From: Bacilli bacterium
GTDB lineage: Bacteria; Bacillota_I; Bacilli_A; RF39; UBA660
DNA: 64,000 nt
Direction: 5' to 3'
Assembly: GCA_017513865.1 (NCBI GenBank)
Contig: JAFWMN010000003.1
Location: 34,257 to 98,256, forward strand
In this document: one piece after another, positions 26,413-34,787 of the stretch
How the letters are laid out: each line of letters begins with the position of its first letter
Numbering within the stretch: position 1 is the stretch's first letter
Program-made: the position numbers and the translations under genes
The notes under the pieces: model-generated
The model's input: the letters and a program-made list of their open reading frames with translations, nothing else
What the model was told of the DNA's origin: nothing
The model's database searches: none

Positions 26413-27132
26413 ATGTTATATAGTTCTATTAATAACCCAAAAATAAAGAAATTAAACATGTTAAAACAAAAGAAATTCCGTGATAAAGAAAATATATTCA
26501 TGGTTGAAGGAGATCACCTTGTAAAAGAAGCTTATAATAATGGCTTTTTAAAAGAAATATTAATACCCGAAAAAAGTAATTATAAATTAGATGTTGAAAT
26601 AAACGAAATAAGTGAAAGTGTCATAAAATATTTGACTGAATTAGAAAATCCAACGGGCATATTTGGTATATGTGAAAAAAAACAAATGAAATTTAAAGAA
26701 GGAAAAATTTTAGTTTTAGATGGTGTTCAAGATCCCGGAAACCTAGGAACTATCATAAGAAGTAGTATAGCTTTTAATATTGACACTATTATTATTAATG
26801 ATAAATGTGCGGACATTTATAGTTCCAAAGTTATTAGAGCTTCACAAGGCATGATTTTTAATGCCAATATCATAAAAGAAGATCTAGGAAAAATCATAAA
26901 AAATATCAAAGAAAATCACAAAATTTATGCCACCAAAGTAGATGGTGGAAAAAAATTAAAAGATATTGAAAAAACCAAAAAATTTGTTATAATAATGGGC
27001 AATGAAGGAAATGGTGTCAGTGAAGAACTGGTAAAAATGTCTGATGAAAATATATACATTCCCATGAATGAAAAATGTGAAAGTTTAAATGTTGCTGTAG
27101 CGACAAGTATAATTTTATATGAATTAAGTTAG
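26413..27132 (+). CDS. TrmH/SpoU family RNA 2'-O-methyltransferase
   Basis: 239 residues. An N-terminal substrate-binding domain (SSINNPKIKKLNMLKQKKFRD, FMVEGDHLVKEA) and the SPOUT catalytic domain with LDGVQDPGNLGTIIRSSIAF, IIMGNEGNGVSEEL and PMNEKCESLNVAVATSIILYE. It methylates a ribose in rRNA or tRNA; the layout resembles YsgA-type 23S rRNA methylases. I start at ATG 26413 after TTGGTGAT. It heads the rimM-trmD group, 11 bases before rimM. Confidence 0.9.
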   Translation: MLYSSINNPKIKKLNMLKQKKFRDKENIFMVEGDHLVKEAYNNGFLKEILIPEKSNYKLDVEINEISESVIKYLTELENPTGIFGICEKKQMKFKEGKILVLDGVQDPGNLGTIIRSSIAFNIDTIIINDKCADIYSSKVIRASQGMIFNANIIKEDLGKIIKNIKENHKIYATKVDGGKKLKDIEKTKKFVIIMGNEGNGVSEELVKMSDENIYIPMNEKCESLNVAVATSIILYELS

Positions 27133-27143
27133 GAGATGATTAT

Positions 27144-27617
27144 ATGCTTTATATAGGTAAATTAGTTAATACCCATGGAATAAAAGGCGAAGTTAAAATC
27201 ATCTCTGATTTTAAATATAAAGAAATAGTTTTCAAAAAAGGTAATAGTGTATATATAGATGACATAAAATATAAAATAAATACCTATAGAAAACATCAAA
27301 AATACGATATGATAACTATTGAAGGAATAGATAACATTAATGATGCGCTTCCTTTAAAGGGTAAAACTGTCTACATAAATAAAGAAGAATATATATTTCC
27401 AGGACCGCTTAATGAAGATTTATATGGAAAAAAAGTGTATGACAAAGATAAATATATAGGAATTTTAAAAGAAATAATAAAAAATACAAATCAAGAAATA
27501 CTAGTCATTAAAAATGAAAATAAAGAGTATTTAATCCCTTATGTTGATGAATTTATAAAAGAAATAAATGAAGATATCCATCTAGATTTAATAAAAGGAT
27601 TTATCGATGAAGATTGA
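27144..27617 (+). CDS. rimM: 16S rRNA processing protein RimM
   Basis: 157 residues with the RimM barrel (IGKLVNTHGIKGEVKIISDF) followed by a PRC barrel (YGKKVYDKDKYIGILKEI, IPYVDEFIKEI). It helps mature the 30S subunit through S19 binding. TAGGAGATG precedes the ATG. The gene overlaps trmD by 11 bases, as in many Firmicutes. Confidence 0.95.
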   Translation: MLYIGKLVNTHGIKGEVKIISDFKYKEIVFKKGNSVYIDDIKYKINTYRKHQKYDMITIEGIDNINDALPLKGKTVYINKEEYIFPGPLNEDLYGKKVYDKDKYIGILKEIIKNTNQEILVIKNENKEYLIPYVDEFIKEINEDIHLDLIKGFIDED

Positions 27618-28284
27618 TATATTAACAATATTTCCAGAAATGTTTGATGGTTTTTTAAAAACCTCAATCATTAAAAGAGCGATAGAAAATAAAAAAGTAA
27701 AAATAAAAATTCATGACATAAGAAAATACAGTAAAGATCCACATAAAAAAGTTGACGATTACGGTTATGGTGGTGGCAAAGGCATGGTGTTAATGCCTGA
27801 ACCAATATTTGAAGCTGTTGATGACATTAAAACAAAAGATAGTAAAATATTACTTATGACCCCTCAAGGAATACCATATAAACAAAAAACCGCTTACGAT
27901 CTAGCAAGCCAAACACATCTAATTATAATATGCGGGCATTATGAAGGCTTTGATGAGAGAATAAGGTCTTTAGCTGATATAGAAATTAGTATTGGAGACT
28001 ATATTTTAACTGGAGGAGAACTTCCAAGTATGGTAATCACTGATAGCGTAGTAAGACTATTAGAAGGTGTAATTGATGAAGAATCACATTTAAATGACTC
28101 ATTTAATAATAATTTGTTAGATTACCCTGTATATACAAAACCCGTGGAATATAGAGGCATGAAAGTTCCTGAAGTATTGCTTTCTGGCCACCATGAAAAT
28201 ATAAAAAAATATAGAAAAGAAGAGGCATTAAAGAAAACAAGAGTAAGAAGACCTGATTTACTAGAGGGTGATAAAAATGAGTAA
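27607..28284 (+). CDS. trmD: tRNA (guanine37-N1)-methyltransferase
   Basis: 225 residues. It makes m1G37 in tRNAs that read CNN codons and prevents frameshifting. Motifs: DILTIFPEMFDGFLKTSIIKRA, DYGYGGGKGMVLMPEPIF, ICGHYEGFDERI (knot), IGDYILTGGELPSM and GVIDEESHLNDSF. Translationally coupled with rimM upstream and overlapping the next gene by 8 bases. Confidence 0.97.
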   Translation: MKIDILTIFPEMFDGFLKTSIIKRAIENKKVKIKIHDIRKYSKDPHKKVDDYGYGGGKGMVLMPEPIFEAVDDIKTKDSKILLMTPQGIPYKQKTAYDLASQTHLIIICGHYEGFDERIRSLADIEISIGDYILTGGELPSMVITDSVVRLLEGVIDEESHLNDSFNNNLLDYPVYTKPVEYRGMKVPEVLLSGHHENIKKYRKEEALKKTRVRRPDLLEGDKNE

Positions 28285-28720
28285 AAGATATTACATAGTA
28301 GATAAACATAATACAGAAATTATTCATGGATATATTGATTATGATCAAATTAAAGGATTTGGTATTAAACCACAAAATAAAGTTCCTTATGAAGGAATAG
28401 AAGTGGGTCACTTAACTCTCGTTGAGCCAGAACTCATTGAAAAAGTTTTAAAAAGAAAGACAAAAATAAAACTAAATGCTTATTTAAACTTTCTTTTAAC
28501 TGTAATAGATGATGATGATACCGATGGGGATGCTTTAGAATTAGTTATTGAAGATACTAATAGATATAAAAGTATTATCATCAATAAATATGCTAAATTC
28601 TTAGATAAAAAATACATAAATACCCTTGTAAAAAAAGTAAATTTAGTTGAAAGAGAATTAAAAAACAAATTAAAAGAAATATACTATCAAAATGAAATGC
28701 AAATAGGTCGCAAAAGATAG
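28277..28720 (+). CDS. Hypothetical protein co-translated with trmD
   Basis: 147 residues, no membrane segment or signal peptide. The N terminus reads MSKRYYIVDKHNTEIIHGYIDYDQI; the middle has an acidic DDDDTDGDALELVIED run and the C terminus is basic and helical. Start ATG 28277 with AGGGTGAT upstream; the start overlaps the end of trmD. The position between trmD and rplS suggests a ribosome- or RNA-linked role, but I do not recognise the family. Confidence 0.75.
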   Translation: MSKRYYIVDKHNTEIIHGYIDYDQIKGFGIKPQNKVPYEGIEVGHLTLVEPELIEKVLKRKTKIKLNAYLNFLLTVIDDDDTDGDALELVIEDTNRYKSIIINKYAKFLDKKYINTLVKKVNLVERELKNKLKEIYYQNEMQIGRKR

Positions 28721-28749
28721 TTGAAATTTAAATAAAAATATGTTACAAT
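28721..28749 (+). promoter_or_regulatory. rplS promoter
   Basis: TTGAAA, a 17-base spacer, TACAAT preceded by TGT. Transcript start near 28756. Confidence 0.8.
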
Positions 28750-28755
28750 TATTGA

Positions 28756-28816
28756 CGTCGTGATCCGCTGGGAGTCGTTACTTATGATCATAGATTTACA
28801 AAAGGAGAGTGAGACT
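28756..28816 (+). promoter_or_regulatory. Candidate ribosomal protein L19 leader
   Basis: A short GC-richer leader between the rplS promoter and start codon. GTGATC and GATCAT arms can pair around the CGCTGGGAGTCGTTACTTAT segment. L19 leaders that let L19 repress its own gene are known in Firmicutes; the position and size fit. The consensus match was not computed. Confidence 0.55.
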
Positions 28817-29155
28817 ATGAATTTGGTAGATAAAATAACGAAAAGCCAAATCAGAACTGATTTACCTGAATTCCGTGTAGGTGATACCGTTAAAGTTAAT
28901 GTTAGAATCATCGAAGGAAAACGTGAAAGAATTCAAGCGTTTGAAGGTATAGTAATTGCCATTAAAGGTAGTGGCGTAAGTAAAAACTTCACAGTTAGAA
29001 AAAAATCAAGCGGTGTTGGAGTTGAAAGAACATTCCCATTTTCTTCACCAAAAATTGATAGTGTAGAAGTTATGAGAAAAGGTAAAGTTAGAAGAGCTAA
29101 ACTTAACTATTTACGTGACCTTAAAGGACAATCAAAAATTAAAGAAAGAAAATAA
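28817..29155 (+). CDS. rplS: 50S ribosomal protein L19
   Basis: 112 residues. [30 protein letters not shown] and [16 protein letters not shown] are the L19 signatures. I start at ATG 28817, where AAAGGAGAG precedes it; the open frame continues upstream through the leader RNA but those residues are not L19. The third member of the conserved rimM-trmD-rplS set. Confidence 0.97.
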   Translation: MNLVDKITKSQIRTDLPEFRVGDTVKVNVRIIEGKRERIQAFEGIVIAIKGSGVSKNFTVRKKSSGVGVERTFPFSSPKIDSVEVMRKGKVRRAKLNYLRDLKGQSKIKERK

Positions 29156-29174
29156 GGCCAACCCTTATTTTTTC
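29148..29174 (+). terminator. rplS terminator
   Basis: AAATAAGG and CCTTATTT around CCAAC, followed by T; includes the stop codon. Confidence 0.8.
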
Positions 29175-29193
29175 TTGTTAAAGGGGACAAAAA

Positions 29194-29706
29194 ATGGAAA
29201 AAAAAGAAACCAATATTTTTAAAGAACTTATTCCATATATTATAATTGTTATAATTGTTGTATTATTTAGAAGTTTTATCATGACACCAGTTGAAGTAGA
29301 AGGACAGTCGATGTATTCAACCTTAAAAAATGGTGAAATATTAATCTTAAAAAAATATGATAAAAATTATAAGCGATTCGACGTTATTGTGTTTAAAAAT
29401 GAAAAGGACAAATTAATAAAAAGAGTTATCGGTCTTCCAGGTGAAAGTGTTGAATATAAAGATAATAAATTATATATAAATGGAAAATATGTAAAAGAAA
29501 AATTTTTAAAAAATGATCAGCAAACATACGATTTTAGTTTAGAAGAATTAGGATATAAAAAAATACCTAAAAACTATTACTTTGTCTTAGGGGATAATAG
29601 AACTAATTCCACAGATAGTCGAATAATCGGCTTAATAAACAGTAAACAAATAACTGGGAAAAGTGACTTTATAATTTTCCCATTTACCAAAATAGGAAAG
29701 TTTTAG
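29194..29706 (+). CDS. lepB: Signal peptidase I
   Basis: 170 residues with one N-terminal membrane helix. The catalytic Ser is in VEGQSMYSTL and the general-base Lys in DKLIKRVIGLPGE; the GDNRTNSTDSR box is present. It removes signal peptides of secreted proteins at the outer face of the membrane. AAAGGGG precedes the ATG. A chagasin-like gene follows after 9 bases, so the two are probably co-transcribed. Confidence 0.95.
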   Translation: MEKKETNIFKELIPYIIIVIIVVLFRSFIMTPVEVEGQSMYSTLKNGEILILKKYDKNYKRFDVIVFKNEKDKLIKRVIGLPGESVEYKDNKLYINGKYVKEKFLKNDQQTYDFSLEELGYKKIPKNYYFVLGDNRTNSTDSRIIGLINSKQITGKSDFIIFPFTKIGKF

Positions 29707-29715
29707 GAGGTTAAA

Positions 29716-30084
29716 ATGAAAAAGAAATTATTATTAATATTTTTTGTCTTACTTCTTATAGTAATACTGATTTTTTTAATAACTAATAAAAAAGCTGCCA
29801 GTATAACTTTAAAAACAAATAGTGGGGTTCCATATAGTTGGATATATGAAATTGAAAATCCTAAAATAGTTAAGTTTAAAGCTAAAAAAGTTAAGGCTAA
29901 AAATAAAAACTTAGCTGGTGGAGAAGTTACTGAAACATATATTTTTAAAGGAACAAAAAAAGGAACAACAATCATAACATTTAAATATAAAAGTGTTAGT
30001 AGTAATAGAGTAGAAAAAAAGGTAAAATATAAAGCAACAGTTGACAAAAAATTAAACTTAAAACTTGAAGAAAAGAAATTTTAA
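29716..30084 (+). CDS. Membrane-anchored chagasin-like (I42) domain protein
   Basis: 122 residues: an N-terminal hydrophobic anchor at about 4-23, then a domain with NSGVPYSWIYEIENP (compare NPTTGYSW of chagasins), GGEVTETYIFKGTKKGTTIITFKY (compare the GGxxxxxFxxxxxGxxxLxxxY loop) . These are the inhibitory loops of the I42 family of cysteine protease inhibitors. It probably faces outside. AGGAGG precedes the ATG. Family assignment is by eye. Confidence 0.68.
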   Translation: MKKKLLLIFFVLLLIVILIFLITNKKAASITLKTNSGVPYSWIYEIENPKIVKFKAKKVKAKNKNLAGGEVTETYIFKGTKKGTTIITFKYKSVSSNRVEKKVKYKATVDKKLNLKLEEKKF

Positions 30085-30108
30085 AACAAACTTTATAGTT
30101 TGTTTTTA
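30083..30108 (+). terminator. Terminator after lepB and the chagasin-like gene
   Basis: AAACAAACT and AGTTTGTTT around TTAT, followed by T. Confidence 0.82.
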
Positions 30109-30175
30109 ATTTTATATTTATTAAATAAAAAAATGTGGTATAATGAACTAGTAAGTATAAAGGAGTATGATTTAC

Positions 30176-31495
30176 ATGAAAAAATTAAGTAACAAATGGA
30201 CCAGAGCTGCAATTCCAGCTTTATTAATTCATTGTTCAATTGGAACTGTATACTGCTGGTCAACTTTTAAAGAAGCAATTGGGGCTAAAATAGGTATGAG
30301 TACATTTGCTTTAGGATGGGCTTTTTCATTGGCTATATTTTTCCTAGGAATGTCAGCTGCCTTTGCTGGAAGAATGGTTGAAAAGGATATTCATAAATCA
30401 TCACTAATCGCCTGCATATGTTTTACTGTGGGGATGATTGGAACAGGTTTATTTATTCAGCACACAACCGGCATTGCTGCCCTTATAGGAATATATTTAT
30501 GCTATGGATGTATTATGGGTATCGGCCTAGGAATAGGTTATTTAACTCCAGTTAAAACTTTAATGTTGTGGTTTTCTGAACAAAAAGGTTTAGCCACTGG
30601 AATATCTATTATGGGGTTTGGCCTAGCAAAAGCAATCGCTACTCCAATAATGGAATTAATTCAAAAGAATTTAGGTATATCTGAGATGTTTTATATTTTA
30701 GGAGCCGTATACTTTGTAATGATGCTGTTAGGACATTTCTTACTTAAAAAACCAGACGGTTGGGTTGAACCAGACGACAAAAAACAAGACTTTAAACCAT
30801 TTGCCATGTTTAAGGATAAAACTTTCTTAGGTATATGGCTTATGTTCTTTATAAATATTCACTGTGGACTTGCCTTAATAACGTATGAAAAACAAATATT
30901 AGGAACGACTTTTGCCAAAATGGCAGTATTAACCGCTATGATCAGTATTATTCCATCAGTAACCGCCGCTTTTAACGCCTTAGGTAGAATAGGATATTCA
31001 ACTATTTCTGATAAAATGAAAGAAAGAAATACAGTTTATAAAATTATCTTTACCAGCTGCATTGTAATTACTTTAATCACTTTATTACCATTCGCAATCA
31101 CTAATAAAGCTCATTCAATGATTCTTGCAAGCTTAGTAATTATGCTATTATGCTTAGTTAACTTAGGCTACGGTGGTGGTTTCTCAACTTTACCAGCCTT
31201 ACTTTCAGAAAGATTTGGTATGGAAAAAATAAGTAAAATACATGGACTTGCTTTATCCGCATGGGCTGTAGCTGGAATTACAGGAAATAATATGTCAGAG
31301 TTAATTTTAAATATGACTGGTAAAAAATATGACTTTATTTTAATTGCCACTTTAATTTTATATGTAGCCGCTTTAATCATCTGCGTTAAAGTAGTTGGGA
31401 AAAAGAAAGTTATAGTAGAAAAAACCACTGCTAAAAAAACCACCAAGAAAAACGTAACACCTAAGAAAACAGCTAGAAAGTTAAAAAAAGCTTAA
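30176..31495 (+). CDS. MFS transporter, OFA (oxalate/formate antiporter) family
   Basis: 439 residues, twelve predicted membrane helices and a Lys/Thr-rich C-terminal tail. The N terminus WTRAAIPALLIHCSIGTVYCWSTFKEAIG and GLGIGYLTPVKTLMLWFSEQKGLATGISIMGFGLA are OFA-family features. It likely exchanges small organic anions; the substrate is not known. ATG 30176 is preferred over the ATG three codons earlier because AAAGGAG lies 10 bases upstream of it. A TATAAT element is at 30139-30144. Confidence 0.88.
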   Translation: MKKLSNKWTRAAIPALLIHCSIGTVYCWSTFKEAIGAKIGMSTFALGWAFSLAIFFLGMSAAFAGRMVEKDIHKSSLIACICFTVGMIGTGLFIQHTTGIAALIGIYLCYGCIMGIGLGIGYLTPVKTLMLWFSEQKGLATGISIMGFGLAKAIATPIMELIQKNLGISEMFYILGAVYFVMMLLGHFLLKKPDGWVEPDDKKQDFKPFAMFKDKTFLGIWLMFFINIHCGLALITYEKQILGTTFAKMAVLTAMISIIPSVTAAFNALGRIGYSTISDKMKERNTVYKIIFTSCIVITLITLLPFAITNKAHSMILASLVIMLLCLVNLGYGGGFSTLPALLSERFGMEKISKIHGLALSAWAVAGITGNNMSELILNMTGKKYDFILIATLILYVAALIICVKVVGKKKVIVEKTTAKKTTKKNVTPKKTARKLKKA

Positions 31496-31500
31496 AATGT

Positions 31501-31530
31501 AAAGTAACAAAATTTAATTTGTTACTTTTT
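31501..31530 (+). terminator. Terminator after the MFS gene
   Basis: AAAGTAACAAA and TTTGTTACTTT form an 11-bp stem followed by T. Confidence 0.88.
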
Positions 31531-31565
31531 ATTTTATATATGTTAAAATTAAAATAGGTGGAAAT

Positions 31566-32213
31566 ATGAAAAACATATATATAAAATATTTAAATAATGA
31601 ATTAAAGTTAGAAACATGGCAAAAAATAGGCGTAATATGTTTAGTAATTGTTATAACTGGTATATTTGGCTGGTTATATGAATTTATATTTTACTACTTT
31701 AATAGTGGCATGAAAGAGTTTTATTGGCGAGGAGCCAATTTTCTCCCTTGGATAAATATATATGCAACAGGGTCAATAATGATAATGATACTTACAAAAA
31801 AATATAAAAAGAAGCCATTACTAGTATTTTTAATTGCTTTTATATCAACAGGAATATTAGAATACTTCACTGGTCTTACTATGTATAAATTAATGAATGG
31901 CATTAGATGCTGGGACTACAATACGGAAATATTAAACTTTGGTAACATCGGTGGTTTTGTATGTTTAAGAAGTGTAACTTTCTTTGGCTTATCAGCCTTA
32001 CTTTTAATATATGGAATAGTACCTATATGTATATATGTCTCCACTATAATAAAAAAAGAGGTATTTCTTGCTTTTTCAATAACTATATGTGCTATATTTT
32101 TATTTGACGAGCTATATAATTTACTGTTTGCTAAAACGTTAAATCTTCCAAGATCAGCAGATATATATAAAAAAATAGGTATAAAATATATGGATTATTA
32201 TAAAAACAAATAG
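31566..32213 (+). CDS. Multi-pass membrane protein, CmpB-like (putative ABC type IV transporter)
   Basis: 215 residues with about five or six membrane helices. GIFGWLYEFIFYYF, the EYFTGLTMYKLMNGIRCWDYNTEILNFGNIGGFVCLRS segment and the spacing fit the CmpB-like family (PF06541), which occurs widely in Firmicutes with no proven role. A second member is at 48202. RBS AGGTGG. It precedes a nitroreductase gene by 24 bases. Confidence 0.72.
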   Translation: MKNIYIKYLNNELKLETWQKIGVICLVIVITGIFGWLYEFIFYYFNSGMKEFYWRGANFLPWINIYATGSIMIMILTKKYKKKPLLVFLIAFISTGILEYFTGLTMYKLMNGIRCWDYNTEILNFGNIGGFVCLRSVTFFGLSALLLIYGIVPICIYVSTIIKKEVFLAFSITICAIFLFDELYNLLFAKTLNLPRSADIYKKIGIKYMDYYKNK

Positions 32214-32237
32214 TATAATAATATTGGAGGTAATATT

Positions 32238-32744
32238 ATGGATTTTGAAGAAATAATTAGAAAAAGAACAGCCATTAGAAAATATAGTGACAAAAAATTA
32301 GAAAAGGAAAAACTAAATAAAATATTAGAAGCTGGTAATCTTGCTCCAACTGCTAAAAATAATCAACCATTTAAAATATATGTCATTGAAACAGACGAGG
32401 GATTAAAAAAAGTAGATGAAGCTTCACCATGTAGATATAATGCCCAAACAGTATTATTAGTTTGCGGTGATAAAAATGAAGCATTCCACAAAGAAGACTA
32501 TTCAACATATGAAATGGACTGTTCAATAGTAACCACCCATATGATGCTTGAGGCTACTAATTTAGGAGTAGATAATGTCTGGGTTGAAATGTTTGACCAA
32601 AATATGATTAGAGACTTATTTGAAATTCCTGAAAACTTAATTCCCGTATGTTTATTAATGTTAGGATATAAAGCGGATGATGCTAAAGCGAATGAAGCTC
32701 ATAGTATTAGAAAAAATATTGAAAATTTAGTAATATATAAATAG
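32238..32744 (+). CDS. Nitroreductase family protein
   Basis: 168 residues. RKRTAIRKYSDKKLEKEKL, LEAGNLAPTAKNNQPFKIYVIE and CSIVTTHMMLEATNLGVDNVWVEMFD are FMN-binding nitroreductase signatures. It reduces flavin-accessible substrates with NAD(P)H. TTGGAGG precedes the ATG. Substrate unknown. Confidence 0.9.
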   Translation: MDFEEIIRKRTAIRKYSDKKLEKEKLNKILEAGNLAPTAKNNQPFKIYVIETDEGLKKVDEASPCRYNAQTVLLVCGDKNEAFHKEDYSTYEMDCSIVTTHMMLEATNLGVDNVWVEMFDQNMIRDLFEIPENLIPVCLLMLGYKADDAKANEAHSIRKNIENLVIYK

Positions 32745-32767
32745 AGTAGATAAAATCTACTTTTTTT
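32745..32767 (+). terminator. Terminator after the nitroreductase gene
   Basis: AGTAGAT-AAA-ATCTACT stem followed by seven T. Confidence 0.82.
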
Positions 32768-32801
32768 ATGATAAAATAAATTGGAGAAAAGAGATTGGAA
32801 C

Positions 32802-33257
32802 ATGCAAAATTACAATATAATATTTATTTTTGATAAAAATTTAGAAAACCTATTAATGTGTAAAAGAGCTAAAGAACCATATAAAGGGAAGTATAATTTA
32901 GTTGCTGGAAAAATAGAAAAAGAAAACGACAATTTAAATGAAGCATATAGAGAATTATTTGAAGAAACCGCTATAACTAAAGATGATATAAATTTAAAAC
33001 ATTTTATGAATCTAGAATATCTTACTTTTAATATAAAATTAGAAGTGTATTATGGCATATTAAATAAGGAAGTAATATTAGTGGAGGAAGTTAATAAATT
33101 AAAATGGATAGATATAAATGATAATTTTTTTGATATAGATAAATATGCTGGTGAAGGAAATATCGGCCACATGTTAGAAGAAATAAAAATAGATATTGCC
33201 AAAAATAAACCAAAACAATTGACATATAAGCCAAAAAATAATAAAATTAATATGTAA
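32802..33257 (+). CDS. NUDIX hydrolase
   Basis: 151 residues, MutT/8-oxo-dGTP-diphosphatase-like. The Nudix box reads GKIEKENDNLNEAYRELFEETAI, with REL-FEE intact and the first Glu shifted by one position. It hydrolyses nucleoside diphosphate-type substrates. Start ATG 32802 (AAAGAGATT upstream); a TTG seven codons earlier is possible. A TGATAAAAT promoter element lies just upstream. Followed by the T-box leader of aspS. Confidence 0.88.
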   Translation: MQNYNIIFIFDKNLENLLMCKRAKEPYKGKYNLVAGKIEKENDNLNEAYRELFEETAITKDDINLKHFMNLEYLTFNIKLEVYYGILNKEVILVEEVNKLKWIDINDNFFDIDKYAGEGNIGHMLEEIKIDIAKNKPKQLTYKPKNNKINM

Positions 33258-33294
33258 TTTATAATATATTTTATAGAAAAGAGAAGTAGTTTAT

Positions 33295-33470
33295 TTAAAT
33301 ATTTTAAAGAGAGAGCTATTGGTGAAAATGCTTAAATTAATAAATAAATGAAGACAGCTTTTCATAATATAAAACGTATAAGTGCGATAAACTAAAATAA
33401 GAGTACCCAGGTAAAGTAAGGTGGCACCGCGGAAAATTTTCGTCCTTACAAAATTTAGGGTACTTTTTCT
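33295..33470 (+). promoter_or_regulatory. T-box leader, Asp specifier, controlling aspS-asnS
   Basis: The T-box sequence AAGGTGGCACCGCGG is at 33418-33432 (TGGC pairs with a tRNA discriminator G, as in tRNA-Asp). Stem I begins near 33305 (AGAGAGAGCT) and closes at AGCTTTT; the codon before it, GAC at 33353-33355, is the likely specifier. AGTACCC (33402-33408) pairs with GGGTACT (33458-33464) before a T run as terminator, with GTAAGG/CCTTAC inside. Uncharged tRNA would favour the antiterminator and aspS expression. Confidence 0.92.
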
Positions 33471-33488
33471 TAAGAAAGGGTGAAAAAA

Positions 33489-34775
33489 ATGAAAAGAACA
33501 TTAATAAATGAATTAAAAGAAAATAAAGAAACTAAAATAGCTGGTTTTATAGAAAAAATAAGAGATACTAAATATATGATATTTGTTATATTAAAAGATA
33601 AAACTGGATCTATACAAATATCGATTGACAAAGAAAAAAATAGTGATATATGTAAAGAATTAGAAAATATTATTGCCGGCTCAGTAATTGAATTTGAAGG
33701 AAAGATGGTTAAAAGTGAATATGTAAAACAAGGTGGTAAAGAGTTTTTGCCAGAAAAAATTAAAATACTTTCAAAAGCCGAAGCTTCACCACTAGAAGAT
33801 AATGCTAATATCGATACAAGATTAGATTATAGATGGCTAGACTTAAGAAGTGACAAAAATCAATTAATGCTTAATGTTCAATCAGCCCTAGTAGAAGGAA
33901 TGAGAGAGTTTTGTTATAAATCTGATTTTACTGAAATACACACACCAAAATTAATTGGAGCAGCTTCTGAATCAGGATCAGAAGTATTTGAAGTAAAATA
34001 TTTTGGAAAAAAAGCATATTTAGCGCAGTCACCACAATTTTATAAGCAAATGGCTTTAGCTTCAGGATTAGAAAAAGTTTTTGAAGTGGCTCCGGCTTTT
34101 AGAGCAGAAAACTCAAATACTAATCGACACACAACCGAATTTACATCATTTGATATCGAATTTGCTTATATTGATTCATATGAAGATGTTATGGATTTTG
34201 AAGAAGATTTATTAATAGCGGGACTTACTAAAGTAAAAGAAAAATATGGTGAAAAAATAAAAGAAGTTTTTGGTAAAGAAGTAATAATACCTAAAAAACC
34301 ATTCCCAAGAGTAAAACTTCAAGATTTATATAAAGAATTAGAAACAAGATATGGGTATAATATCCCAACTGAAGATGTTGGTGATATGAATGCTGAATCA
34401 GAGGCTTTAGCCTATAAATATGCCATGGAAGAGTATAAACATGAATTTATTTTTATAACTGATTTTGCTAAAACCAAAAGAGCTTTCTATCATATGCGAA
34501 AAGAAGATGTTCCGCAAGGATATGATTTAATATGGAGAGGAACTGAAATAACAACAGGAGCTCAAAGGGAACATAGATATGAAACACTAAAAAAACAATG
34601 CGATGAAAAAGGTTTAACAAAAGATGTGGAATTCTACTTAAGATTTTTCAAATATGGCTGCCCACCACATGGCGGATTTGCTATAGGTATAGATAGATTA
34701 AATATGTTATTATTAGGTCTTTCTATTAAAGAAGAAATGTTTATCTTTAGAGGGCCAAATAGACTAGAACCATAA
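33489..34775 (+). CDS. aspS: Aspartyl-tRNA synthetase, short archaeal/AspRS2 type
   Basis: 428 residues, much shorter than the bacterial type (about 590) because the GAD insertion is absent. An N-terminal OB fold is followed by the class II core: NIDTRLDYRWLDLRSDKNQL, motif 2 FRAENSNTNRHTTEFTSFDIEF, and motif 3 HGGFAIGIDRLNMLLLG. This layout is that of archaeal/eukaryotic AspRS and of AspRS2 in some bacteria. Because asnS follows, tRNA-Asn has its own synthetase. Start ATG 33489 after AAAGGGTG. Confidence 0.9.
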   Translation: MKRTLINELKENKETKIAGFIEKIRDTKYMIFVILKDKTGSIQISIDKEKNSDICKELENIIAGSVIEFEGKMVKSEYVKQGGKEFLPEKIKILSKAEASPLEDNANIDTRLDYRWLDLRSDKNQLMLNVQSALVEGMREFCYKSDFTEIHTPKLIGAASESGSEVFEVKYFGKKAYLAQSPQFYKQMALASGLEKVFEVAPAFRAENSNTNRHTTEFTSFDIEFAYIDSYEDVMDFEEDLLIAGLTKVKEKYGEKIKEVFGKEVIIPKKPFPRVKLQDLYKELETRYGYNIPTEDVGDMNAESEALAYKYAMEEYKHEFIFITDFAKTKRAFYHMRKEDVPQGYDLIWRGTEITTGAQREHRYETLKKQCDEKGLTKDVEFYLRFFKYGCPPHGGFAIGIDRLNMLLLGLSIKEEMFIFRGPNRLEP

Positions 34776-34787
34776 GGAGGAAGACAA

